From Ditylenchus dipsaci (lineage: Eukaryota > Nematoda > Chromadorea > Rhabditida > Anguinidae), in NCBI GenBank assembly GCA_004194705.1, contig SADC01000111.1, positions 62,001 to 126,000 on the forward strand: a DNA stretch of 64,000 bases. Reading direction: 5' to 3'. Position numbers and translations under genes: made by a program. The notes below the pieces were generated by a model. That model was not told the DNA's origin, did no database searches, and saw only the letters and a list, made by a program, of their open reading frames with translations. Shown here in pieces: positions 10,488 through 21,245 of the stretch. Numbering within the stretch: position 1 is the first letter of the stretch; each line of letters starts with the position of its first letter.

Positions 10488-11411
10488 GTGAGTTTCCGCC
10501 GACTTCACTAGCTTATTTTCAGTAAAGAAATGCAAATATACAGTTTGCGAAGTATACAACCCCCCCTCCCAATGATTTTTTTTTGAACTTTTTCAAAACA
10601 CCATTTTAAGAATTTTGAAGCATTTTTCCTCACGATAAAAAGGTGTTTTCACCTAATTTTCTTCATAAAATGTCGATTTTCAGAAAACAATTTATAGTGT
10701 AAATGACTATTTTGGAGGTATTCTACGCTGTTTTGGTAAAAGAGCCGGAACTTGTTAAGTTGGGGGAAGGGTGGTGGGTCGGGTTTTTCACTTATTTTTT
10801 TCTTAGACTCATTTTTAAGTTCGTCCTAACATACGCTGGCCTACTTTTGCCTGAGCTTTAGCCTAAAAACTCACAAAAAAACAACAACGGGGGGGGGGGG
10901 TGGACCAAGGCAAAACCACCCCCCCCCCCCCATTAAGGATAGGGCCGGATTTAGACTACTCCTTTAAGTGTTGGGTCAGTCTTCCGAAAAACTTTTTCAA
11001 TTATTGCCACTTTTTTCCTGTACTGTATAGACCACATCGAGCCGAATTGTTTGACTACGATTTGGCAAAATAGTCTCAATGTCTTCCTCTTCTAATATGA
11101 TTGATGGTTGTTACTGTGCTACTTATGAGTGCCTCTTTTTTTCTTGAAACATTTTATCCGCCATTTGTGCCGCTCAAAGACATAGTATGTTTGGGTGACC
11201 CTCTAATGACCTTCCTGCCCATAAATTAGGGAAGGTCAACGCAATAATAGTTATGCTCCCATTCTCGGACACATTTTTCGTACTGCAAGTTTTTGCAGAA
11301 GTGGTTGCCAGCTTATTTATGCTGAAAGTGTAACATTATTTTTGCTAAACAATGTTTTCACAATAGTGCTTTTTCATAGTTTTCATAAGTTCAGGGAAAT
11401 TAAGCAACATT
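10488..11411. other. gene-poor stretch with poly-G/poly-C hairpin
   Basis: A poly-G run near 10890-10900 and a poly-C run near 10918-10930 form the ends of a short hairpin. CGCTGGCCTAC and TTTAGCCTAAA nearby recur at 27410-27450, suggesting a shared repeat. No gene was supported. Confidence 0.5.
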
Positions 11412-11489
11412 TTGGTGAAAAATGAAACTCTGTGTCCTGCTAACCATACGATCTTCATAAATCAGTACATTTCAGATAAATATTTGGTG

Positions 11490-11795
11490 ATGAAAACAGC
11501 ACTATCACGGCTCCTATTTCTCTTCTTTTTTCTTCCAAGAGTGACTTGTGTTTGTAAAAGAGAAGCTGAACAATTAAAGTATGCAGAACAAAAGAGAATC
11601 GTTGGTGCCTTTTTTCCAAACGGCCAACACTTCACAGGAATACTTCTGGCGGTAATGATTAACGCATATAATTGGTCTTTTGAAACATTGTTTTTCCCAG
11701 TCCATTTAGTAAAACTCGCAAATAAATGCAAAATTGATGGCGCTTTTAACTGCTTCATTGCTGCGGAGCTGGAGTTGGAGCGGAACAGTAAATAG
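11490..11795 (+). CDS. possible small secreted or membrane protein
   Basis: A 101-residue frame begins MKTALSRLLFLFFFLPRV, a good signal-peptide pattern ending near TCVCK. It is followed by a mostly polar stretch (KREAEQLKYAEQKRIVGAF), a moderately hydrophobic segment (FTGILLAVMI) and a tail of ELELER that comes from a low-complexity GCTCCG-type tract. The opposite strand is also open for 200 codons across 11462-12064, so strand choice is uncertain. No homology is recognised. It could be a chance open frame. Confidence 0.25.
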   Translation: MKTALSRLLFLFFFLPRVTCVCKREAEQLKYAEQKRIVGAFFPNGQHFTGILLAVMINAYNWSFETLFFPVHLVKLANKCKIDGAFNCFIAAELELERNSK

Positions 11796-12146
11796 GAAAA
11801 AGCGGGGTCGGAATAGTCTTCGGCGTTGAAGTGCTTATAACCGTTGTTGGTATGTGACACTTGTAAAAAAACTAGTTCCTGTCGGAAATTATCGAAAAAA
11901 AAGTTATCCTCTCTTTTGATACTGGGTATAACATTTTTAGTCTCCGGCTTCGTCTCCGGGTATATTCCTATTTGGCTCCGACTCCGGCTTCGGAGCTGGA
12001 AACTTGCCCAGCTCTGGTTGGGACAATACTTTTGGCGACCAGAAAAACATTTCCGCAAAAGCATGTTATTGAGTCAAAACCAACTTGCCCTTCTATAGGG
12101 TTATGATATATTCACGATATATTCGTATATAAAAACTAACATTCAG

Positions 12147-14731
12147 GAGTCACACTGGTACAATCAGTCTGGTGGTTGGGAAATGAAAGCGGTGCAAACC
12201 AATTATGAAGTGCAAGTGGTCGACGACAGAGTCTTGCCTGGGAAACAGCAAAAACCTCAGCACCAGCCACTCCCGAGGCACAGTGGTGTGGAAGACCTTG
12301 CTTTACACTCGTCCCCTCAACACTAGCGCGATTTATGAGAACATAAACAAAAACGACTATGCAGCCTTGCTACGGAAGCTACCAAATGGTGCGAGTCTAG
12401 CGTTGACCAGCAACGTATTTGGCCCTACTTCAAGGTTGTCTTTTTCATTAGTTACTTAGGTGAATTTAATTAACTATGTCAGGCCGTTTTTATAATACTA
12501 CGCAAAATGTTTTGAGAATCAAAGCTGAGTAATATTGCTGAAACAAGCTAAAAAAAGGATCTTTTATGGATATAAGCCAAACACTTGAAAAGGTAATCTA
12601 TGGCGCAAACCGTGATACACGTATCATGGTAAGTTCTCAATAGTTTCTAGGTTTAAAAAACCATGGTTTTTTAACGCAGCGACATTTCCGAAATTCGAAT
12701 TGGTGGAGACACTTTTTATCATCGAGACCAATTAAATTTGAATACGAATTATTTTTAATTTACAGGGTGGCGCAACATAAACGCATGAATGAATTTTCGC
12801 CATAACTTTTTAATTTGCGGTACTTTGACGAGATCTTTTTTATTCGAAAGCTGAATGAATGAGAAATCGAATGACACCAAATTTATTGATTTTCGTGTTT
12901 GTTATCACTGTTAAAACATGTTTGATTGAAAATTTATTTTTTCTTCTTTTAGCCATGGTCTACAGTGCTCAAGAGAAGGCAAAGTGCGTCGAAATGTTCA
13001 TTGAGGAAGGCAAAAGCGTGGCCAATTTTGATGTTCGATATCGGAGGAAGCTCGGGATTCATGCTAAAGTGCCGGACCGCAATAGGATTCTTGACTGGGA
13101 CAACAAATTCAAGGGGCTTCCTGTGGGGTGGATCAAGAGCCAAGTCTACACAACACCAATCGCCAGTATGAATGAGCTTCGAGAACGGATTGAGCGCGCT
13201 TTCATGAGTCTGCCGCAGGAGATGGTCAACAGAGCAATCGGAGCCTACGAAACTCGCTTCGAATACTGCCTAGAAGTGAATGGGAAAGTACAGAACAGGA
13301 ATATGAGTGAAAATCATTGTTATTTTTGTCCGTTAAAATTGGGTGTGTTCAAATAAAGAATTCTTTGCATGTTTGGTGTCATTCGATTTCTCATTCATTC
13401 AGCTTTCGAAAAAAAAAAGATCTCGTCAAAGTACTGCAAATTTAAAAAGTTATGGCGAAAATTCATTCATGCGTTTATGTTGCGCCGCCCTGTAAATTTT
13501 ATGTCTCAGTCCAGTTTAAATTAAAATCTCATTTAAGTAGTTATAGTGCGGTGAAAGTAGCCTAAGTCGTGCGATCTGGAAATGTCAAGCCACGTTGGGC
13601 TCGACGGCACTCTCGATTTAACGGCACCCCGGATTCGGTCCCTAGGGGTGCCGTTAAATCCAGGTTCGACTGTATGAAAAATGTCGCTACGACAAATTTA
13701 TTCACTCTCTGCTCATCATTTTTTTGTAAAACCCATAGGTTTGTCGTGGCGCTGTTTGACGTATATGATATATATCAAAGACGAGGGAGCGTGTGTTTTT
13801 GATGCTCGCTCATCTGGCCAAACCTATAAGTTTGTCATAGCGCCGTTTTTTATGGTCACAAAGTCTGGCCCCAGCCAGGTTACCGTATAGAATTTTTTTT
13901 TGACATTTTTTCCAAATTTTGTTTTTCTGCTGGGGTTGAGACCACTCTTCTAAAACTTTTTTTAGCGGAATTACTCAACGTAAATTTGTGAACATTTTGT
14001 ATAGTTCTGTACAAACAGCCGTGACAGTGTTAAAACGGGGAGTGAAAGGGCACGCGTGTGTATTTGGGATGGTCGAATGGTTGATTTGAAAAAGGTTGCC
14101 AATTTGGTCCCATATTCCGTGACCGAAAGGTAAAGCTTATGCTTATCATAAAAAAGTGTTTAGACTGGCAAAGTCTTCCGCAATCAAACTCCCTATGCCT
14201 TACCTTTGCTCTACCCAACACCGCCAATGTATCCCCCATATTCCTCAATTGGCCTGCTAAAGATGCAAATTGTTAAATGGTCCAAAATAGGTAGCGTAGA
14301 GTGCTTCCTTTTGAGGAAGTGCACGAAGAGCAATTCCACTTCCTGAGCTCAATTTCAGCACAGGTTGCAGGGGAAGTAAAGCACGAAAATGAGGAAGCTG
14401 TTGAGGAGGAGATTCGACACCTCCTTTCCATATTCTGTGCGTGCATCCCCTACAGATCAACAATATTCAAATGGAAAGTGGAGATAAAGCTTCGGCACAG
14501 CCATTCAAGGGACATCGCAGAGACATGGTGCCATTTCGACAGCAATACCAAGCAACACTAATAGGTAATGGGTCAGGATTTCTTCTTCAATTAATCGGTT
14601 TTGCAGGCATTAACACTCTTCAAACGATTGTTCAAATCCGTAGGCTAAATATTTTTGAATTTGTTTTCAAATATAAATTTTTTGCGGGATCCATGCCTCC
14701 AGGTTTGAATTGCATTGTCAGCAATAAATAA
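12147..14731 (+). CDS. unrecognised multi-exon gene, apparently frame-broken
   Basis: Exon A runs 12147-12434 (acceptor ATTCAG, donor AG/GTTGTC). Its 5' part reads ESHWYNQSGGWEMKAVQ. Its 3' part, in another frame, reads YENINKNDYAALLRKLPNG, then FGPTS. Exon B is 14019-14129 (acceptor ACAAACAG, donor AG/GTAAAG) and reads RDSVKTGSERARVCIWDG, then LKKVANLVPYSVTER. A and B join perfectly in phase 2. Exon C begins near 14164 (TGKVFRNQTPYALPLLYPTP, then MYPPYSS), one base out of phase with B. Further open stretches are EEVHEEQFHFLSSISAQ (14310-14362) and INNIQMESGDKASAQPFKGH to the stop at 14729. The A-B intron holds a Tc1/mariner-type element. The family is unknown. The frame breaks could be decay, unseen small introns or consensus errors. 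Confidence 0.45.
12763..13492. mobile_element. Tc1/mariner-type element with deleted transposase
   Basis: A 730-base element with long terminal inverted repeats. It starts CAGGGTGGCGCAACATAAAC and ends with the near-exact complement GTTGCGCCGCCCTG, flanked by TA on both sides. The repeats extend about 120 bases into the element. It lies in an intron of the unrecognised gene at 12147. Confidence 0.9.
12955..13356 (+). pseudogene. internally deleted transposase of the Tc1/mariner group
   Basis: The N-terminal part reads MVYSAQEKAKCVEMFIEE, then RRKLGIHAKVPDRNRILDW, matching the helix-turn-helix start of IS630/Tc1-like transposases (KFG..PSR.TI..W pattern). It passes directly into the C-terminal part (MNELRERIERAFMSLPQEM, then FEYCLEVNGK). 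The DDE catalytic domain, normally about 200 residues, is absent, so the 133-residue product cannot catalyse transposition. It might still bind the terminal repeats, which is inference. Confidence 0.75.
13590..13672. mobile_element. pogo-type MITE, right half
   Basis: Contains GATTTAACGGCACCCC, its complement GGGGTGCCGTTAAATC, and the terminal GGTTCGACTG followed by TA. The matching left CAGTCGAACC end is missing. Positions 13730-13850 downstream hold a short direct repeat of AGGTTTGTCGTGGCGC-like words. Confidence 0.6.
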
Positions 14732-14736
14732 GATAG

Positions 14737-15497
14737 TATTCAAGGCACTTGTTTACTTGGGGGCCCCTTTTTTGGTCAACTATGAATAATGTTAAGACGT
14801 CTTCTAAGTAATTTTTATACGCTAAAAACAATAAAAAAAGTAGTTTCCAAACAATTTCCGCGCAAAAAATAGGTTTTCAAAATTTTTTTTGTTGCGATAA
14901 GTTGACCAATTTCCTTGGTCCCCAAGCTAAATATACCAAAAAGGTATTTGAATATCCTTAAAAATACCGAAAAGATGGTATTTGAACATTGTTTTGTTAG
15001 CTGTTGCCTACCGCATAAAGAAACTCTGGTATGCGTATTGTTTTTATGCATCCAGAGTCACTTTCGAGTGATTTGTGTCTGTATGTGGTATGTGGGTGTG
15101 CGCATCTCAACCCAAAGCAATCAAGCCCACTGCGCCCCTTCGGTGGCGCAGGGGGCTTGGTTGCTTGGAGATGCGCGCACTCAACAACCTTAGACATGAA
15201 CCCGAGCAAGACTCTTGATTAAAAATGCATATAGAGACTTTTTTGCCCAGCTCTAGTGACCAAAACGTGGTGGGATACCTTAATGCCCGATACTATAGGG
15301 CATTAATGCCCGATATAGCTTGGGGGACCAAGGCAATCGGCCAAATTATGGTAACCAAAATTTTTAAAAATCTATTTTTTTAGTGCGGAAATTGTTTTGA
15401 CATTACTTTTTATTGGTTTAGCGTATAAAATTACTTAGAAGACGTCTTAACACTTTTCATAGTTGATCAAAAAAGGGCCCCTAAGTAAACAAGTACC
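14737..15497. mobile_element. foldback element with family-A core, copy 2
   Basis: Outer ends GGCACTTGTTTACTTGGGGG and its complement CCTAAGTAAACAAGTACC. Arms also pair through AAGACGTCTTCTAAGTAATT and AATTACTTAGAAGACGTCTT. Each arm contains CCTTGGTCCCC (14913) or its complement (15323). The centre (about 15003-15270) is a family-A core. Confidence 0.85.
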
Positions 15498-15914
15498 GTA
15501 TTCAAAAAAGCTTTTTGTCTGTCAAAAAGCAAAAAAAAGACAGACAAAACTTTTTTTAGATATCATCTTTTTTGTTAAGAATGCGATTCAGACCTGGATA
15601 CATTCATTCCGCAAAAAAATTTTAAAAAAATTCAAAATAATTTTAGCCTGCAAATTTCAACAATCGTTTTCGGCAGGGAACTGCATTTGATTCTAACTTT
15701 TTGGCGACAAACGCCTAGTTCGTATTTGTTCCTAATTTCTTTTGGTTATAGCTTTCGGAAAAGATTGGTATTCTCTTTGATTTTTTTTACCAGGAATGTA
15801 GCAGAGACTGCAAGGATTCCAATGATAGGAACACTTATGATTGGAACGAAAAAATTGCGAGTAATAGTGCAAAATAAAAGCTGTATTTTGTGGGAACATT
15901 TTAGGAACAAAAAA
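15498..15914. other. no gene recognised
   Basis: AT-rich sequence with open frames on both strands but no splice or family signals. Confidence 0.4.
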
Positions 15915-16173
15915 TGGCACTTATGTAGTTCCCCCTCCCATATTCGGATTTTTTAAAAGTGACCCATAATCACCCTTCAAACTCATTTTTGCTGCACAAC
16001 AAGATACGAGAAGCATTTCTAAACACTTTCTAAAAGGTCAAATTTCTGTCTAAAAAATTTGGCACCCACCCTTTGGGGCAGACGGTCTTTTAGGGCATTT
16101 TTGACCAAATTTTAACCTTTTCTAAGCAACATCAAAGTGAAAACACTGGATTTCAAACAAGTTTTTACTATCT

Positions 16174-16432
16174 GGTGCCTACCGCATAAATAAACTCTGG
16201 TATGCATACCTTTTTCATGCATCCAGAGTCACTTTCGAGTGATTTGTGTCTCAGGTATGTGTGCGTGCGCATCTCAACCCAAGCAACCAAGCCCCTGCAC
16301 CCCCAAATGGGTCGCAGGGCGCTTGAAAGTCAGAGATGCGCGTACAGACTTACCTTAGACATAATTCCGAGCAAGACTCTTGATAAAAATGCATTCAGAG
16401 AGTCTTTTTTGCCAGCTCCAGCAAAAAAAATC
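16174..16432. mobile_element. family-A core, copy 3
   Basis: Starts ACCGCATAAATAAACTCTGG, carries the AAGCAACCAAGCCCCTGC stem and ends TTTTGCCAGCTCCAG. It lies between the outer and inner left arms of the nested foldback. Confidence 0.8.
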
Positions 16433-16761
16433 TGATAATTGGCTAGACTTTACTTGGCCCCCCCCCACGGCTGACCCACTTTCGAGGTGAATTTTTGAAA
16501 ACCGATTGCATATTCGTGTTTCTCGACCCGGATTTTCACGGGAAATGATCATCAGATTCTGTGAAAGTGAAAAATTTTTTTGGGATTTGCCTTGGTCCCC
16601 AAGGTAAATTTAAGAAAAATTTGAAAAACAAATATTTTTAAAATTGGCGCCTTTTGAATTTTAAAGGGATTAAGGCTGTATTGGGAGGGGAAGGGAATAA
16701 AAGGGCCACTAATCACACAAGGCCCCTAACAAGAAGATGTTGAACATAGTTTTGAATACTG

Positions 16762-17013
16762 GGCCTACCGCATAAATAAACTCTGGTATGCATGCTTTTT
16801 CATGCATCCAGAGTCGCCTTCGAGTGATTTGTGTCTAAGGTATGTGGGTGTGCGCATCTCAACTCCAAGCCCCAAGCCCCTGCGCCCCCGAAGGGGCGCA
16901 GGGGCTTGAGAGTTAGAGATGCGCGCACTCACTTACCTTAGATATATTTCCGAGAAGTACTCTTGATCAAAAAGTGCGTATAGAGTCTCTTTTTGCCACA
17001 GCCCAGTTGAAAA
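16762..17013. mobile_element. family-A core, copy 4
   Basis: Same organisation as the other copies. It is preceded by GAAGATGTTGAACATAGTTT, as at 561-582. It sits within the left inner arm and has no counterpart on the right, so it looks like an insertion. Confidence 0.8.
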
Positions 17014-18010
17014 ACATGGTGAGGCAGTCGAAGAATACATATATTTACTTTGGACGAGACTTTTTTCTGCCCGCTTCTGGCTTTTTTCTGCCCGCTTTTA
17101 GCTTTTTTCTGCCCGCTTCTCTGCCCGCTTTTTTGAAATGATTGAAAATGACCCCAATTTGTGATAACTTTTCTTATTTTGAGCAGCCCTTGTATACGAA
17201 ATTTTCTAAGGAATTCGAATTTATTTACAGAATTTCAAAAAAGCTGTTACCTGTCCAGCTTTGGCCATTTTGCAGAATTTGGGCATAAAAATGTCTTAGA
17301 TGCAACAAATGGTCACATCTCAGCAGCCAATAACTTTTTCGAAATTCTGTAAAAAAATTCGAATTCCTTAGGAAATTTCGTATTAAAGCTGCACAGAATA
17401 AAAAGTTATCACAGATTGGGGTTATGTTAAATCATTTTTAGAAAAGCGGGCAGAAAAAAGCTAAAAGCGGGCAGAAAAAAGCCAGAAGCGGGCAGAAAAA
17501 AGATTTATCCATTTACTTTTCTATTGTTCTGCCATAAAGTGGCCCCTTTTATTCCTTCCCCTCCCAATACAGCCCTTAATCCCTTTAAAATTCAAAAGGC
17601 GCCAATTTAAAAAAATATTTTTTTTTCAAAATTTTCTAAAATTTTACCTTGGGGGACCAAGGCAAATCCCAAAAAATTTTTTTCACTTTCACAGAATCTG
17701 ATGATCATTTCCCGTGAAAATCCGGGTCGAGAAACACGAATATGCAATCGGTTTTCAAAAATTCACCTCGAAAGTGGGTCAGCCGTGGGGGGGCCAAGTA
17801 AAGTGTTACCTGATAATTCACCCAAAAATGGCCCTAAATACCCGAAATACCCCCAAGGAGCGGGTGGCACATTTTTTTTGACAAAATTTAATTTTTCTTA
17901 TTTAGAAAGTGTTTAGAAATGCATCTCGTATTTTATTGTGCAGAAAAAATGAGTTCGGGTGGTGATTTTGGGGCACTTTTCAAAAAATCCGAGTATTGGG
18001 GTAACTACTT

Positions 18011-18425
18011 AAGTACCCAAAAATTATTGTTTCAGGAACTCGTGAACAAATAAACTCGTTGCGCAAACTGGCAGATAGAGGTTCCACGGATCCTAAGAAG
18101 CAAATAATCATTATTGCGAATGAAAAATAAAAAGAATGACGACGAAACATATTTTATGTTGTCTGGGACACAGTTGACTTGGAATTCAATTAGATAAAAG
18201 CTTTTGCCTCTTTATAATTTTAATACATTTTTATGCTGGTTTATTATCACTTCTTTCTTTTTTATATAATAACCTCTGATAGTGTTGTAACGTAAAAAGT
18301 GTGAAGCTAACCCACTGAGCTACACTTGTAGAACTTATAGAAATGGTCGTAATTTGACCTATATGTAACAGATACAAACACATATTTTTGCCTATTTGAG
18401 AATGTGTTCCATTCACTTTTATTAA
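18011..18425. other. intergenic, with a tRNA-like A-box
   Basis: On the minus strand TGTAGCTCAGTGGGTTAGC (about 18315-18333) matches a tRNA A-box, but no B-box or acceptor stem follows. It is a tRNA-derived scrap at best. Confidence 0.3.
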
Positions 18426-20119
18426 CACTCGGAAAGCCATGCGTAGTAATTGCTGCGTCGGAAGCAGAATTTCACGCTCTACACGATGGTACTTTTATTT
18501 TTTTATTTAGACATAAATGTGCCGAGATATTAATGATTTAAAATTGGTCGAAAACGGCCCTCCAAAAACAACAATTCGGTTGATTCATTCATGTGGTACT
18601 CACCCAAATTTATACTTTTTCTAGACGTTTAGCATCTTAAAGTGATGGGCATGAACAGGGCTATCGAATAGGTGCAAGCATCCAAGGCAGTAGTGGTGAA
18701 ATCCTGGACATATATGCATTTATAGGCTAAAATCCAGATTTCTGAAAATCACAATCCACTCACTAAAATTCTCATAACTTTTCTCAGTGACCACTTCCAA
18801 CCATTTTCTCAGGCCTATCAGATAGCACAGCTTCAGGGCTACACAATGAGCACTAATAAGCCGTATGGTGAAGAAAAAAATATTGCCAAAAGTCGATTTC
18901 CACTTCAGGGATTGCTATCGTTCGGAATGCTAGATTTCAACCAAACATGAAGGAATGTAAAGGCAAAACAACGACAAAACCGAATATCATTTTTCCAGCC
19001 AAATACATATGCAACGTCACAAAACAACACAACTTATCTGCACTGATCGCATTTTTCTTCGTTTGTTTTGTGCTGATGCTTTCTGCAGTAATGTTTCTGA
19101 CACCTGCTACAGCGTTTTCGACTCATTGCTTGGCAGACTTGGCAATAACCAGTGGCAGCGACAGGCTTCGGCAGATGTAGATGCTCATCTTCTCCCACAC
19201 GGCTGCACTTGGTGCAAAGCACTAGCATCACGATGTGGTCTTCACAAGCAAGTTTCTCACATTTGCTGCAGCTGCGTACGCGGTCACCCCTTCCCACCTT
19301 ATTGCAGATATGGCACCACTTTGGAGATTCTTTCGTGGTCGCATTCATTTTGTTGTGAAGACTAAATTCAATGATAATAAATACGTTTGCATTTCTTCTC
19401 AAACCTGTCGTAGTGGCCTGATATCTGCGAAAAAGTTTTTGCAATCCAGTGTTCCGATTTTGCTCTTTCTGCTTTTTGTCCAGTCATCAATTGGTCTGCC
19501 AGCTTGTGGATGAGTTGTGTTGTTTTGTGACGTTGCATATGTATTTGGCTGGAAAAATGATATTCGGTTTTGTCGTTGTTTTGCCTTTACATTCCTTCAT
19601 GTTTGGTTGAAATCTAGCATTCCGAACGATAGCAATCCCTGAAGTGGAAATCGACTTTTGGCAATATTTTTTTCTTCACCATACGGCTTATTAGTGCTCA
19701 TTGTGTAGCCCTGAAGCTGTGCTATCTGATAGGCCTGAGAAAATGGTTGGAAGTGGTCACTGAGAAAAGTTATGAGAATTTTAGTGAGTGGATTGTGATT
19801 TTCAGAAATCTGGATTTTAGCCTATAAATGCATATATGTCCAGGATTTCACCACTACTGCCTTGGATGCTTGCACCTATTCGATAGCCCTGTTCATGCCC
19901 ATCACTTTAAGATGCTAAACGTCTAGAAAAAGTATAAATTTGGGTGAGCACCACATGAATGAATCAACCGAATTGTTGTTTTTGGAGGGCGTTTTCGACC
20001 AATTTTAAATCATTAATATCTCGGCACATTTATGTCTAAATAAAAAATAAAAGTACCATCGTGTAGAGCGTGAAATTCTGCTTCCGACGCAGCAATTACT
20101 ACGCATGGCTTTCCGAGTG
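18426..20119. mobile_element. TTAA-flanked piggyBac-type foldback element
   Basis: A 1,694-base element. It begins CACTCGGAAAGCCATGCGTA and ends with the exact complement TACGCATGGCTTTCCGAGTG, with TTAA on both sides (18422-18425 and 20120-20123), the target-site signature of piggyBac. The inverted arms are unusually long, about 600 bases each (18426-19035 and about 19515-20119), and nearly identical. The roughly 480-base loop codes on the minus strand for two tandem cysteine-rich domains. Confidence 0.9.
19034..19348 (-). CDS. tandem piggyBac-type cysteine-rich domains without transposase core
   Basis: The 104-residue frame starting MNATTKESPKWCHIC has two repeats of the pattern CxxC-x(8-11)-CxxCxxxxCxxH-x(7-10)-CxxC. 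The first is WCHIC ... SCSKCEKLACEDH ... CTKC. The second is YCQVC ... RCSRCQKHYCRKH ... CDQC. This matches the C-terminal cross-brace zinc domain by which piggyBac transposases bind their ends. The RNase-H-like DDD catalytic domain is absent. Just upstream, in another frame, HWIAKTFSQISGHYDRF looks like a scrap of the transposase tail. The product, if made, could bind element ends and either recruit or interfere with a full transposase; that is inference. The frame can be read five codons into the repeat arm. Confidence 0.7.
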   Translation of the reverse strand: MNATTKESPKWCHICNKVGRGDRVRSCSKCEKLACEDHIVMLVLCTKCSRVGEDEHLHLPKPVAATGYCQVCQAMSRKRCSRCQKHYCRKHQHKTNEEKCDQCR

Positions 20120-20123
20120 TTAA

Positions 20124-20412
20124 AAGGGGGGGGGACACTTGGGGGGGGGGGCGGTGGGTGGTTGAGAAATAGGTTTGTCAACCTGATGAAAAACCCATTA
20201 TTGGGTTGCAAAAACATTTTATATATAAAATTATTTATATGATTTTATGATGGTTTCACTACATTTTTCGACAATATTTAGTGAAACCCATTACAAAATC
20301 ATATAAATAATTTTATATTTTTAAAATGTTTTTGCAACCCGTCAATGGGTTTTTCATTAGGTTGACAAACCCATTTCTCAACCCCTAAGTGTCCCCCTCC
20401 CTTTAAAACACT
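20124..20412. mobile_element. palindromic element abutting the piggyBac element
   Basis: Arms GGTTTGTCAACCTGATGAAA and complement TTCATTAGGTTGACAAACCC, continuing through TTATATGATTTTATGATGG. The ends carry poly-G (20127-20150) and CCCCCTCCC. It begins immediately beside the right TTAA of the piggyBac-type element. Confidence 0.8.
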
Positions 20413-20454
20413 CTTTAACCTTGAAGTAAATTCTAATAAATTTTCATGACGCAC

Positions 20455-20945
20455 ATTTTTAAGCTGAATTCACAATGAGCAGGCTGTTTTCGGATGCTAA
20501 ATCAGATTTGTAACACGGAAATGAACATAACTTTTTTTTTAATTTTTAAAAAAGTTTCTCTTGGTGCCATTTTGTGGCCAAGATTTAGAGCTACCAGATG
20601 AGCTATTAATAAAAAGATATTGTTGAAAAAATGGAGTTTAAAAAGAAAGACTCCGCCAAGTATCCGCACTCGCATTCGACTTAGGATTCTTGGGCGGGGT
20701 CTTAAAATTTTATCTGAAATTTTAAAGCAATATTTACTCAGTCAATACCAATGGCTCATTTGGTAGCCCTGAACCTCAACTATATGATGTGAGAAGCTAT
20801 ATAAGCGACTGAAAAATAATAAACCACACCAACTGAATAATTTTGGGAGAGCAGTAAAAAAAGCGAAGATTTTGTTTCGCAGATTCTTAGTGAGTAGTCT
20901 GTTTTAGCATCCGCAAACCGACTCCTCATTGTGAATACGCCTTTA
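20455..20945. mobile_element. inverted-repeat element, copy 2
   Basis: Ends TTCACAATGAGCAGGCTGTT and the complement ACTCCTCATTGTGAATACGC. Interior sequence (GAAAGACTCCGCCAAGTATC) is the complement of the copy at 5195-5692. Confidence 0.75.
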
Positions 20946-20981
20946 CAGCCCCGATAATATCCATGAATCGTGGCCTTAGGT

Positions 20982-21245
20982 ATCTTCTCTCTTTTGTTCC
21001 TTTTTTTCAGCTCTCGGTTTAAAAATTCTGGCTCTCTTCTCTGTTGATGCTGTCATCCTTCGCTCTGCAGCTCTCGGTTTTTCCTTTTTTTCAGCTCTCG
21101 GTTTAAAAATTCTGGCTCTCTTCTCTGTTGATGCTGTCATCCTTCGCTTTGGCCTTAGGTATCTTCTCTCTTTTGTTCCTTTTTTTGCAGCTCTCGGTTA
21201 AAAAAGTTAGTCAAAGTTAGTCAAAGTTAGTCTAGTTAGTCAAAA
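20982..21245. repeat. direct repeats: about 85-base unit and AGTTAGTCAA run
   Basis: A unit containing AGCTCTCGGTTTAAAAATTC and GATGCTGTCATCCTTCGCT occurs twice, and TATCTTCTCTCTTTTGTTCC flanks both ends. It is followed by four short AGTTAGTC repeats (about 21204-21245). Confidence 0.85.

Larger units (their letters stand above)
15917..18010. mobile_element. 2.1-kb nested foldback complex
   Basis: Outer arms: 15917-16140 (AGTGACCCATAATCACCC, then TTTGGCACCCACCCTTTGGG) against 17820-18005 (GGAGCGGGTGGCACATTTTT, then GGTGATTTTGGGGCAC). Inner arms: 16437-16610 (CACTTTCGAGGTGAATTTTT, CTTGGTCCCCAAGG) against 17641-17810. Next inside are GGCTGTATTGGGAGGGGAAG (16674) and its complement (17560), then CTTTTTTCTGCCCGCTT words (17055-17120) against their complements (17440-17505), and a central stem near 17160-17400. 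Two family-A copies interrupt the left side (16174-16432 and 16762-17013), which accounts for the arm-length asymmetry. No genes were seen. Confidence 0.85.

Noticed and set aside
11462..12064. Longest single open frame in the window (200 codons, minus strand)
   Set aside because: It overlaps an open frame on the other strand, runs through a low-complexity GCTCCG tract and shows no domain or splice support.
18315..18333. tRNA gene on the minus strand
   Set aside because: Only an A-box-like word; no B-box, anticodon arm or acceptor stem.
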